This document shows positions 40,834 through 48,938 of a stretch of DNA of 64,000 bases, piece by piece. A program made the position numbers and the translations under genes. Source of the DNA: Clostridia bacterium (lineage in GTDB: Bacteria; Bacillota; Clostridia; Oscillospirales; Acutalibacteraceae); contig CAAGJN010000068.1 of the NCBI GenBank assembly GCA_900770255.1, positions 1 to 64,000 on the forward strand. Reading direction: 5' to 3'. A model generated the notes under the pieces. The model searched no databases and was not told where the DNA came from. It saw nothing but the letters and a program-made list of their open reading frames with translations. Each line of letters begins with the position of its first letter. Position 1 is the first letter of the stretch.

Positions 40834-41118
40834 TCACATTTTTTCAAATCTTTCTACGTCCGTCACGAATACGGTTGCGCCGCCGACGGTCACTTTCTTC
40901 TCGTCGGTCTGTTCGGTGTGTTTTCTGCAGTTTTTGTCGATCAGCTCAACCGCCGCGGAGAGCTTGTCGTCGTCCACGCCGATAAGCAGCGTCATGTTGC
41001 TGCTGCGCAGGAAGCCGCCCGAAGTCGGGATCTTCGTGAACGAAAAGCCCGCTTCCCTGAGCGCGTCGCAGACTGGGTTCATGTCTTTTTTGCCGATGAC
41101 AGCCGTTATAAGCTTCAT
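40834..41118 (-). CDS. darA: Cyclic di-AMP receptor DarA (PII-like)
   Basis: A 94-residue PII-like protein. The signature FTKIPTSGGFLRSSNMTLLIG (split as FTKIPTSGGFLR and SSNMTLLIGVDD) is diagnostic of the c-di-AMP-binding DarA/PstA group and differs from nitrogen PII proteins. It is slightly shorter than the usual 105-110 residues because the C-terminal extension is brief. Signal output of DarA is not well known. Its start overlaps the end of the upstream peptidase gene, so both are in one operon. The c-di-AMP phosphodiesterase GdpP lies 10 kb away. Confidence 0.9.
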   Translation of the reverse strand: MKLITAVIGKKDMNPVCDALREAGFSFTKIPTSGGFLRSSNMTLLIGVDDDKLSAAVELIDKNCRKHTEQTDEKKVTVGGATVFVTDVERFEKM

Positions 41119-42224
41119 ATAGAAAACTCCTTTTGCTTGAGAAATTCGCAGAGGAATCTTGTGCCGTCCTCCATATCCTTTATTGCAATGTTTTCTGCGG
41201 TTGTGTGAACGTCGCGCATACCTGTGCCGATGTTGACCGCCGCTATGTCGTGCAGCGCGATGTTCGAAGCGTCGCAGCCGCCGAGCGTTTTTTCAAGCCG
41301 GGGTCTGATGCCCGCGCGCTCATAGGCGGCGAAAATGTCCTTGATGAACTGTGACTCCGGGTCTACCGAAAACGCGCCGGAGTGCCGCTCGCTCGTGTAT
41401 TCAAACGTCGTGCCGTATTTTTTGCAGGCCTCCTCCATGACGGCGAGCGCGGATGCGATGTGCTCCTGCAGTGTGTTTTCGTCGTATGAACGGAATTCCA
41501 TGTCAAATGTTGCCTTGTCTGCAACGATGTTCGTGGCGCCCGCCGAAATAAAGTTGCTGATGTTCTGCACGCTTATATCGTCGACGTGGCCGACGGGAAT
41601 TTTTGCCGCCGCATAAGCCGCCGCCTTCAGCGCGTGGATGCCGTTCTCGGGACAGATGCCGGCATGAGCTGCTTTGCCGTGGAATGTAAACGACATGACG
41701 ATATTCGCCGCGGCTGAGTTTACGATCTCGCCGATATCCTCGCCGTCGAGCACGAGCGCCGACTTGCTTTTTATCCTGCCGTAGTCGGCGTAGCGCGAGC
41801 CGAGCATGCCGATCTCCTCCGAAAGAGAGAAGAGGACTTCCACCGGCCTGTGTCCGGCGCCGCTCTCCCTGAGCCTTGTCACGGCCTCGATTATCTCCGC
41901 GATGCCCGATTTGTCGTCGGAGCCGAGAATGGTTGTGCCGTCTGAGTATATGACCCCGTCGCGCTCAACGGGCTTTATTCCGTCGCCGGGCGACACCGTG
42001 TCGGTGTGGCAGGAGAGCAGCACGCTCTCACCCTCGCCGGGAAGATAGCCATAGATATTAAAGCCGTCAGAGCCGCATTTTTCGCCGGCCTCGTCGCGCT
42101 CGACCTCAAATCCGATAGCTGTCAGAGCTTTCTCAAGCTTGAGGCAGAAGGTGCGCTCGCGGCCTGTTTCGCTGCCTGTTGAGACAAGGTCGCAAAATGT
42201 TTTGACAAGTCTTTCAGTGCTCAT
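41115..42224 (-). CDS. M20-family peptidase, PepT-like tripeptidase
   Basis: A 369-residue zinc aminopeptidase-type enzyme. Metal and catalytic residues appear in order: SCHTDTVSPG (first His with its Asp), ILGSDDKSG (bridging Asp), FSLSEEIGMLGSRY (general-base and ligand Glu), LDGEDIGEI (Asp) and the late His in MRDVHTTAEN. A dimerisation insert starts at FHGKAAHAGICPENG. The family cleaves small peptides in the cytosol. The start at ATG 42224 has CGGAGGAAAATC before it; a longer reading from 42260 lacks a site. Confidence 0.9.
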   Translation of the reverse strand: MSTERLVKTFCDLVSTGSETGRERTFCLKLEKALTAIGFEVERDEAGEKCGSDGFNIYGYLPGEGESVLLSCHTDTVSPGDGIKPVERDGVIYSDGTTILGSDDKSGIAEIIEAVTRLRESGAGHRPVEVLFSLSEEIGMLGSRYADYGRIKSKSALVLDGEDIGEIVNSAAANIVMSFTFHGKAAHAGICPENGIHALKAAAYAAAKIPVGHVDDISVQNISNFISAGATNIVADKATFDMEFRSYDENTLQEHIASALAVMEEACKKYGTTFEYTSERHSGAFSVDPESQFIKDIFAAYERAGIRPRLEKTLGGCDASNIALHDIAAVNIGTGMRDVHTTAENIAIKDMEDGTRFLCEFLKQKEFSI

Positions 42225-42253
42225 GATTTTCCTCCGTATGTTCGCGTTTTGCC

Positions 42254-42281
42254 TTGACAAAATGTATATATATGATAATAT
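42254..42281 (+). promoter_or_regulatory. Predicted promoter of the galactosidase operon
   Basis: A perfect TTGACA is followed after 16 bases by TAATAT in very AT-rich DNA, about 120 bases before the galactosidase start. The same stretch must also serve the divergent peptidase-darA operon. Confidence 0.55.
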
Positions 42282-42401
42282 TTCTATAAAACAATGTGCT
42301 TGCCTTACAGTTAAATGATATCACAGTTTGGCGGGGTTTACAACCTCGGAAACGCGATATTTTGAGCATAATATGAGAATGCGTATGAAAGGAATGATCT
42401 G

Positions 42402-44147
42402 ATGGGAATGTTCAAATTTGCCGCGCTTGCAGGCGTGGCGGCCGGGGCGGTGGCAGCCGTCAAAAAGTTTGCGCCCAACGTCCTGCCCGATAAGAATGAG
42501 GCGGCCGACATGGCAAAGAACGCCGTAAGCAGCGTTAAGCTTACTTTTCCGACGGACGAGAAGTTCTGCAACGGTACTGCGCTGACTCCGCCTATGGGCT
42601 GGTCGAGCTGGAACACGTTCAGAAACAGGATAGACGAGAAGCTCATCCTTGAGACGGCCGAGGCGATGAAGATAAGCGGACTTGCCGACGCCGGCTATCA
42701 GTATGTCAATCTTGACGACTGCTGGCAGTCCTCGATGAGAGACGAAAACGGAAAACTGCAGGGCGATTTTGCAAACTTTCCGAGCGGCATTCCGGAGCTT
42801 GTCAAGAAGGTGAACGGGCTCGGCCTCAAGCTCGGTATATATTCGTCAAACGGCAGCCTCACCTGCGAGGATCTGCCCGCGAGTCTCGGAAATGAGGCGA
42901 TAGACGCGGACACCTTCGCCGAGTGGGGAGTGGAGTATTTCAAATACGACTTCTGCCACAATGTGCCCATCCCGATGCGCGCGCCGTATATAGAGTATAT
43001 CTCCGTCTCAAATGACGACTGTTCGTTTGAGACGACTTGCGCCGCCGACGATGCGACTTTCTTCGGAGAGGCAAAGGTCATGGAGGATGAGCGCCTGGAT
43101 TCGGGCAGATATATCTCCGGCCTTTCGGCGCACAGAGGCTCGGCGGCTTTCAATGTTGACGTGCCCGAGGAGGGAGAGTATACGCTGACCCTCGGGATCA
43201 GAAAGAAGAGCAACAGCTTCAAGTATCTCGAGATCACCGTCAACGGCGACCGTGGCAATAAATACGACACAATGGTTCCGCCGACCAAGGGAGCTACGGC
43301 TGACGGCAGGCATCAGGTGAGGATAGCGCTCAAAAAGGGCACGAACACGATAGAGCTTGCAAACCCCGTCGCCTCACGCCAGGACAGCGCAGCTATCCAG
43401 TATGCCAATATGGGCAGGGAGCTCATGCGCGCCACCGCCGAGTACGCGGAGAAAAACGGCACCGAGGAGCGCCCGATAGTTTACTCTATCTGCGAGTGGG
43501 GCAGAAACCTCCCATGGCGCTGGGGTGCGGCGGCCGGTAATCTGTGGCGCACCACTCCCGATATCATGGCAAACTGGAAGTCCGTGCTCGGCATATATGA
43601 GGTCAATGTCAACCTCTTCAAATATGCGGGCAGGGGCAACTGGAACGACCCGGATATGCTCGAGGTCGGCAACGGCGATCTGACGCCGACCGAGAACTGC
43701 AGCCACTTTACGCTCTGGTGCTTCATGGCGGCTCCGCTGATCCTCGGCAACGACGTGCGCACTTTTGTAAAGGACGACGGCACGGCAGATACGGATAACG
43801 AAATTCTGCGTATACTCACTAACAGAGATATGATAGCTATCGACCAGGACGCTCTGGGAGAGCAGTGCAGACGTATCAGGACGAACATCGTCTCGGATAC
43901 GCTTATCAAGCCCCTCGAGAACGGCGATGTTGCAGTCTGCTTCTTCAACAAGGGCGGCGATACGAAATATATCGAGCACCGCATGGACGATATCGTCTGC
44001 CGCTCGTATGTTTCCACTCCGCTGACCGAGCGTTATGAGGCCTACGATCTGTGGACAAAAGAGACGTTCGGGGTAACCTCGACCATCGGCGCATTTGTTG
44101 AGCCGCACGGCGTCAAGGCGTTCAGAATAAGAGCAATAAAAGACTGA
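42402..44147 (+). CDS. GH27 alpha-galactosidase with an inserted carbohydrate-binding-like module
   Basis: A 581-residue glycosidase. Residues 1-50 contain a short hydrophobic Ala-rich segment (FAALAGVAAGAVAAV) that is not a standard signal peptide and may anchor the protein. The GH27 barrel opens with LTPPMGWSSWNTF, has LDDCWQ, LGIYSSNGSLTC and the nucleophile D183 in EYFKYDFCHN. About 140 residues (187-325) that look like a CBM35/CBM6-type beta sandwich (HRGSAAFNVDVPEEGEYTL, LKKGTNTIELANP) then interrupt the barrel, which resumes with ERPIVYSICEWG and GNWNDPDMLEVGN. A C-terminal Greek-key domain ends the protein. It hydrolyses terminal alpha-galactosides; the exact substrate is inferred. 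Confidence 0.87.
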   Translation: MGMFKFAALAGVAAGAVAAVKKFAPNVLPDKNEAADMAKNAVSSVKLTFPTDEKFCNGTALTPPMGWSSWNTFRNRIDEKLILETAEAMKISGLADAGYQYVNLDDCWQSSMRDENGKLQGDFANFPSGIPELVKKVNGLGLKLGIYSSNGSLTCEDLPASLGNEAIDADTFAEWGVEYFKYDFCHNVPIPMRAPYIEYISVSNDDCSFETTCAADDATFFGEAKVMEDERLDSGRYISGLSAHRGSAAFNVDVPEEGEYTLTLGIRKKSNSFKYLEITVNGDRGNKYDTMVPPTKGATADGRHQVRIALKKGTNTIELANPVASRQDSAAIQYANMGRELMRATAEYAEKNGTEERPIVYSICEWGRNLPWRWGAAAGNLWRTTPDIMANWKSVLGIYEVNVNLFKYAGRGNWNDPDMLEVGNGDLTPTENCSHFTLWCFMAAPLILGNDVRTFVKDDGTADTDNEILRILTNRDMIAIDQDALGEQCRRIRTNIVSDTLIKPLENGDVAVCFFNKGGDTKYIEHRMDDIVCRSYVSTPLTERYEAYDLWTKETFGVTSTIGAFVEPHGVKAFRIRAIKD

Positions 44148-44148
44148 T

Positions 44149-45393
44149 ATGAATGATTTTCAAGGACGAAACTATACCGTGCCGCAGCTCGATCTGAGTG
44201 AGCGAGACGGCGATATCCCCGAAAAATACAGCTATCTCTATGAGCAGACGGTCGTTGACGACAGCGGCGAATATCTGGGACATCCAGACTCGGTGCTGCT
44301 CAAAAACGGAGATATACTCACGGTCTATCCTCTCGGCCACGGCAGGGGAGCGGTGCTTAACAGAATAAGCACGGACGGCGGCAGGAGCTACGCAGGGCGG
44401 ATAAAGAATCCGCCCGAGTCGTGGAAAAGGTCGCTTGAAACTCCGACTGTGTACCGCCTTGAGTTTTCGGACGGTACGAAAGACAAGCTCATTTTGATCT
44501 CAGCCAATTCCAAATGGCCGGGGCTTGATACTCCCGGCGGCTTCAACTGCTCCGTCTCCTGCGACGAGGGTGAAACGTGGAGCGAATTTGAGACGTTTTT
44601 CTCAAAAGCCGACGGATATGAGCTCATACCGATAGTCGCTATGGCGTCGCTGACAAGGCTCAAGGAGAACGGAAAGTTCGTCGATAAATGGATGGGCTTC
44701 TTTCACGACGCGGATTTTTATAACTACAAAACCATCCTGTCCTTTACCCCCGACGGCAGAATGCATTGGAGCGAGCCGGAAAAATATTTTGCCCGGCACA
44801 GGGACGTCGAAAAGCGCTCGAATATGTGCGAGGTCGAGGTCATCCGGAGCGGCGCAGGGACCGGCGACGAGCTTTGCCTCATTTCACGTTCAAACACAAA
44901 GAAGGAAAACTCGCTGATATCTTTTTCGCGCGATGAGGGCAGAACGTGGTCGGCTCCGGTTCACGCGCCCGCAGCGCTCAACGGCGAACGCCATAAGGCG
45001 GACTATCTCAGGGACGGCAGGCTGTTCATCACGTTCCGCTCGATAGAGCGCGACCCCGAAAAGGTGAAAAAATATTCCGACAACGGCGATTGGTACAGCG
45101 AGGGCTGGACGGCATGGATCGGCAGTTATGACGACCTGAAAAACGGTACGCAGGGCGATTACAGAATAAAGTTCGCCCATACATATTTCGACGATCAGAC
45201 TTCCCCGCAGCCCGCGGCGAACGCCGACACGGCCTATTGCGGCAATGTGGTGCTCGGCGACGGCACAGTAGTCACCGCGTCCTATGGCAAATTCGGTGAG
45301 AGAAACGCCGACGGAGGGTATAAGACATATATCATATCAAAGAGCATCAACCCAAAAGATACAGACGAACTTGTGAAGCTGAAAAATAAGTGA
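44149..45393 (+). CDS. Sialidase-fold (BNR-type) exo-glycosidase-like protein
   Basis: A 414-residue beta-propeller protein without a signal peptide. Asp-box-like repeats are visible: STDGGRSYAG, SCDEGETWSEF, SFTPDGRMHWSE and SRDEGRTWSAP. The catalytic region resembles exo-alpha-sialidases (HPDSVLLKNGDILTVYP at the start, LISRSNTKKENSLISFSRDE in the middle). The active-site arginine triad cannot be confirmed by eye, so the protein may be a sialidase-like enzyme of other specificity. It begins one base after the galactosidase stop and probably relies on translational coupling, as I see no ribosome site. Confidence 0.75.
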   Translation: MNDFQGRNYTVPQLDLSERDGDIPEKYSYLYEQTVVDDSGEYLGHPDSVLLKNGDILTVYPLGHGRGAVLNRISTDGGRSYAGRIKNPPESWKRSLETPTVYRLEFSDGTKDKLILISANSKWPGLDTPGGFNCSVSCDEGETWSEFETFFSKADGYELIPIVAMASLTRLKENGKFVDKWMGFFHDADFYNYKTILSFTPDGRMHWSEPEKYFARHRDVEKRSNMCEVEVIRSGAGTGDELCLISRSNTKKENSLISFSRDEGRTWSAPVHAPAALNGERHKADYLRDGRLFITFRSIERDPEKVKKYSDNGDWYSEGWTAWIGSYDDLKNGTQGDYRIKFAHTYFDDQTSPQPAANADTAYCGNVVLGDGTVVTASYGKFGERNADGGYKTYIISKSINPKDTDELVKLKNK

Positions 45394-45420
45394 TGTAGTT
45401 AATCACGAATATAACTAATA

Positions 45421-45458
45421 CGCCTCCCGCGGAGTAAGCTGCGGGAGGCGTGTTTTAC
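45421..45458. terminator. Bidirectional terminator between the sialidase-like gene and murD
   Basis: The perfect 10-bp stem CGCCTCCCGC/GCGGGAGGCG with a ten-base loop is followed by TGTTTT on the plus strand; the minus strand continues with TATTAGTTAT. Confidence 0.8.
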
Positions 45459-45472
45459 CTATTTACGTTTTT

Positions 45473-46813
45473 TTACAGCGCTCTGACGCAGTCCTTGAAG
45501 ATTTCACCGCGCTGCTGATAGCATTTGAACATATCCCAGCTCGCGCATGCGGGGGAGAGCAGCACGCAGTCGCCGCTCTCGGCGTCCTCGGCCGCGATCT
45601 TAACCGCGTCCTCAAGCGTGTCAACAAATTTGTAGCTTTTAAATCCGGCTTTGTCGCAGGCCGCCGCGATGTCGTGCTTCGTCTTGCCGATAAGAAGCAG
45701 CTCCTTAACTCTGCCCTCGAACGTCGCGACCCATTCGTCATAGCTCGACTTCTTGTCGTAGCCTCCGCCGATGAGAATAGTCGGCGAGGGCATGGCGCAG
45801 ACGGCTTTTATCGCCGCGTCGGGGTTCGTGCCCTTTGAATCGTTATAGTATTTCACGCCGTTTTTCTCGGCGACAAACTCTATTCTGTGCTCAACGGCCT
45901 TGAACTCCCTTATTGCCCGGCGGATGGTGCCGGTATCCACGCCCATGGAGTGAGTTATGGCAATCGCGGCCATGATATTTTCATAGTTGTGCGTGCCGAC
46001 AAGGCTTGTGTCCTTTGTTGTGCATACGGGGATTTCTTCGCCGTTTTCTCTTATTATCATCGTGTCGCCGCGCAGGAAAACGCCGCTCTCGAGTTCCTCG
46101 GAGGAGCTGAAGAAAATGACTTTGCAGCGCGGAGCTTTGCCGAATTCGCGCAGAACTGGATCGTCGTAGTTGAGCACGCAGAAGTCGTTCTCGTCCTGAT
46201 TTTTTGTTATCGACTCCTTTATCGCAATGTAGTTTTCAAGCGTTTTGTGCCTGTCGAGATGATCGGGAGTGATGTTGAGGATGGCTGAAACATGGGGCTT
46301 GAAGGTGACCATAGTCTCGAGCTGAAAGCTGCTTATTTCGGCGACGGTCACGCTGTCCCTGTCACTTTCGAGCGCGTAGCCCGTGTATGGTATTTCAATG
46401 TTGCCGACGAGCAGGGCTTTTTTGGCGCAGCGTCTGATTATCTCATATGTCAGCGAGGTCGTCGTGGTTTTTCCGTTGGTGCCGGTGATGCCGATAACGG
46501 TGCCTTTGTCGTGCCTGTATGCGAGCTCCACCTCGCCCCAGATCGGAATGCCGTGCCCCGCGACGGCCCTCATAATCGGCGTCTCGAGCGAAACGCCCGG
46601 GCTGACGACGCAGATATCGGCCTGCGAAAAATCGAAGGACGAAAAATCGCCGAGAATAAATTCAACCTCCGCGCGGCCTATCTTTTCGCACACAGCTGCT
46701 TTATCGAGATCGGTATTGCCGTCGTAGATGATGAAATCCTCGCCGAGCTGAGAAAGCAGTTTTGCCGCGTTTATTCCGCTGCGGCCTGCTCCGACTATCA
46801 GATATTTACTCAT
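45473..46813 (-). CDS. murD: UDP-N-acetylmuramoylalanine--D-glutamate ligase MurD
   Basis: A 446-residue cytosolic ligase adding D-Glu to UDP-MurNAc-L-Ala in peptidoglycan synthesis. The N-terminal Rossmann domain begins LIVGAGRSGINAAKLL. The central ATP domain has GITGTNGKTTTTSL, EISSFQLETM and the LNITPDHLDRH motif. The C-terminal domain has the MurD-type AVEHRIEFVAEKNGVKYYND and KGTNPDAAIKAV, then LLSPACASWDMF. It lies 21 bases after rnhA in the same direction, outside the usual dcw cluster. Confidence 0.95.
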   Translation of the reverse strand: MSKYLIVGAGRSGINAAKLLSQLGEDFIIYDGNTDLDKAAVCEKIGRAEVEFILGDFSSFDFSQADICVVSPGVSLETPIMRAVAGHGIPIWGEVELAYRHDKGTVIGITGTNGKTTTTSLTYEIIRRCAKKALLVGNIEIPYTGYALESDRDSVTVAEISSFQLETMVTFKPHVSAILNITPDHLDRHKTLENYIAIKESITKNQDENDFCVLNYDDPVLREFGKAPRCKVIFFSSSEELESGVFLRGDTMIIRENGEEIPVCTTKDTSLVGTHNYENIMAAIAITHSMGVDTGTIRRAIREFKAVEHRIEFVAEKNGVKYYNDSKGTNPDAAIKAVCAMPSPTILIGGGYDKKSSYDEWVATFEGRVKELLLIGKTKHDIAAACDKAGFKSYKFVDTLEDAVKIAAEDAESGDCVLLSPACASWDMFKCYQQRGEIFKDCVRAL

Positions 46814-46834
46814 TTCTGTTACCTCCGCTGATTG

Positions 46835-47287
46835 TTATTGTTTTGCATATTTTTCGGCCTGGGCGACGGCGAGGCGGTCGCACCGCTCGTTTTCGGGGTG
46901 TCCCGCATGACCCTTGACCCAGATAAACTCATATTGGTGCGCAGAGAGAGCTTTCAGCAGCCTCTCCCACAGCTCGGGGTTGAGCACCGGCTTTTTGTCG
47001 GCTTTTCTCCAGCCGTTTTTCTTCCAGCTCCAGATCCAGCCCTTGAGGAAGGCATTGGCGACATACTGCGAGTCGGTGTATATCTTTATCTCGCAGGGCT
47101 CCTTGAGCCGCTCGACCGCGCTTATAACGGCCGTGAGCTCCATTCTGTTGTTGGTCGTGTTCGCGTCGCCGCCGGACATCTCGGCCTCGTACTCGCCGTA
47201 TTTGAGTATCGCGCCCCAGCCGCCCGGGCCGGGGTTGCCTGAGCATGCGCCGTCGGTGAATATCAGAACTTTTTTCATCTCACTCAT
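46835..47287 (-). CDS. rnhA: Ribonuclease HI
   Basis: A 150-residue RNase HI that degrades RNA in RNA-DNA hybrids. The four catalytic acids are visible: the Asp in [14 protein letters not shown], the Glu in [10 protein letters not shown], the Asp in [12 protein letters not shown], and the final Asp in [10 protein letters not shown]; the His in [14 protein letters not shown] is also present. GGAG lies 6 bases before ATG 47287, which I prefer over upstream readings. It is translated ahead of murD. Confidence 0.95.
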   Translation of the reverse strand: MSEMKKVLIFTDGACSGNPGPGGWGAILKYGEYEAEMSGGDANTTNNRMELTAVISAVERLKEPCEIKIYTDSQYVANAFLKGWIWSWKKNGWRKADKKPVLNPELWERLLKALSAHQYEFIWVKGHAGHPENERCDRLAVAQAEKYAKQ

Positions 47288-47439
47288 ATGCTTCTCCGCC
47301 GAAAATTTTCTTGACGATGATATTCTATCACCGAACAGCGTCAAAAACAAGACGATTTTGCAATCTGTCCGGCTTTTACGGGCTTAAAACCGCCGTTTGT
47401 TGACAATAATAAAAATATTCAACGGGGAGGCGGAAAAAT

Positions 47440-48600
47440 ATGTTTACAGACAGCGAAAATGCAACCTTTATCAAACACAGCGCAGGGCTGACCGTAGCCG
47501 AGTGCGCGAGAGCGGGCGCGGCGGTCGGCGCGGCTCTCGGCCGCGGCAGGGCGGGGGTCGCCTGTTCTGACGATGAGTATTCGCGCGCGTGCGCCGATGC
47601 TGTGTGCGCAGGGCTGCGCGCCTCGGGGGTGACCGCATGGAAGCTCGGAGAGTCGTTTGAGGCCCGCCTGTCGTTTCTCGTTCCGTTCGCCTCGCTCAAT
47701 GCAGGTATATTTGTCTGCGCGCAGGAGGGGACGGTAAGCCTGTTTGGCGAGAACGGACTGAGCGTCTCCGCGGCGGTCGGGCGGAGATCGTCGGAGCTCA
47801 TCTCCTCAGATCTGTCTCCTGCCCCCGAATGCGGCAGGCTTTTCGATATGTCGGCGCTGAATATGCTCTACCGCGACGAGCTCATGCGCAGCGTGCCTTA
47901 CGGCGTGACGGACTGCGCCGTGCTCAGCTCAAATCCGCTGATAAGCGCGCTTGCCGACGACTGTATGCGCACCACCGGCAACGAGCGCACGCTCACTTTC
48001 AGAATAAACCGCAGGGGAACGCGCCTGAGCGCATACAGCGAAAATATCGGCGTAGTGCCTTTCGTCAAGCTCATCGCGATCTGCGGAAAATATGAGCTCG
48101 AGAGCGGGCGCGATATATCCGTGCCCTTTGACGCGCCGAGCTTTCTCGATGAGCTCGCCCAGTCATACGGCAGAACGGCATACCGCTATCTCTCGGCTCC
48201 GTCCGACGGCTCCGACAATGTTGCGCGCAGGCTTGCGGCGCGTCAGTTCTGGTCGCGCGACGCGCTGTTCACGGCGGCAAAGCTAATGAGCATCATCAGG
48301 GAGACGGACTCCGATTTTGACTCGCTCTACTCGCAGCTCCCTCCGTTTTTTATCTACAGCACCGTGGCGAGTCTCGACGCCCCTCCCGGCTATCTCGACG
48401 AGTTCGAGGGCGAGAGTTTTTCGATGAGCCGCGACGGCGGCAACGGACTTGTACTGCTTGAAAAACGCGGCAGGGCGCATATATCTCCGCTCGGCGGCGG
48501 CAGGATGAGGCTAACGGCGCAGTCGGCCGATGAGGAGACTGCGCGCGAGTTCTGCGCCGATATCGAGCTGCTGCTCAGCCGTAAGCTAAATTTAAATTGA
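47440..48600 (+). CDS. Degenerate phosphohexomutase-like protein (probable pseudoenzyme)
   Basis: A 386-residue protein with the overall order of an alpha-D-phosphohexomutase but without its active-site motifs. The opening FIKHSAGLTVAECARAGAAV and the helix GRAGVACSDDEYSRACADAV match the first domain. Where TASHNP with the catalytic Ser should be, the sequence reads GIFVCAQEGTVSLFGENG. Where the metal-binding DxDxDR loop should be, it reads FRINRRGTRLSAYSENIG. A C-terminal domain-like end (MRLTAQSADEETAREFC) remains. The frame is open and starts with GGGGAGG, so it is expressed but probably not a mutase; a regulatory or binding role is possible. Confidence 0.6.
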   Translation: MFTDSENATFIKHSAGLTVAECARAGAAVGAALGRGRAGVACSDDEYSRACADAVCAGLRASGVTAWKLGESFEARLSFLVPFASLNAGIFVCAQEGTVSLFGENGLSVSAAVGRRSSELISSDLSPAPECGRLFDMSALNMLYRDELMRSVPYGVTDCAVLSSNPLISALADDCMRTTGNERTLTFRINRRGTRLSAYSENIGVVPFVKLIAICGKYELESGRDISVPFDAPSFLDELAQSYGRTAYRYLSAPSDGSDNVARRLAARQFWSRDALFTAAKLMSIIRETDSDFDSLYSQLPPFFIYSTVASLDAPPGYLDEFEGESFSMSRDGGNGLVLLEKRGRAHISPLGGGRMRLTAQSADEETAREFCADIELLLSRKLNLN

Positions 48601-48938
48601 CGGCTTGCAGGGCAAAAAAATTTTTTGTGCGTGCGCCGCACATGTGCCCTTCCTGCCGCGTAAAGCCGGCTGTGCCGCGCCGAATTTGTCCCGGCGTCAC
48701 TTGACAGTTTTATCCATTCATAGTAAAATTAACAATAGGGATATTTTGGCTTTATGACTGCACGCATATTTCCATAAATACCCGCAGCGTCTTGTGTTTT
48801 TTGCAGAAAAATATCGTTATGACCGTCGTTGACGGATAGATTTTTTGACAGACAAGGCTTTATTTCCCGCACCTGTTCCGGTCGGGATTCTATTACTTAA
48901 ATTTTGTGATTAACAACTAAACTCAAAAGGAGAATTCT
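48601..48938 (+). other. Intergenic region: rnj promoter and long leader
   Basis: No gene is supported in these 338 bases. The left end is GC-rich with small inverted repeats; the right end is an AT-rich leader of about 200 bases between the promoter at 48701-48729 and the RNase J start, with no riboswitch class I recognise. A small CG-rich hairpin (about 48878-48892) and a second TTGACA (48845-48850) without a -10 are the only other marks. Confidence 0.5.
48701..48729 (+). promoter_or_regulatory. Predicted RNase J promoter
   Basis: A perfect TTGACA and TAAAAT are spaced 17 bases apart. The RNase J start is about 210 bases downstream, leaving a long 5' leader. Confidence 0.72.
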
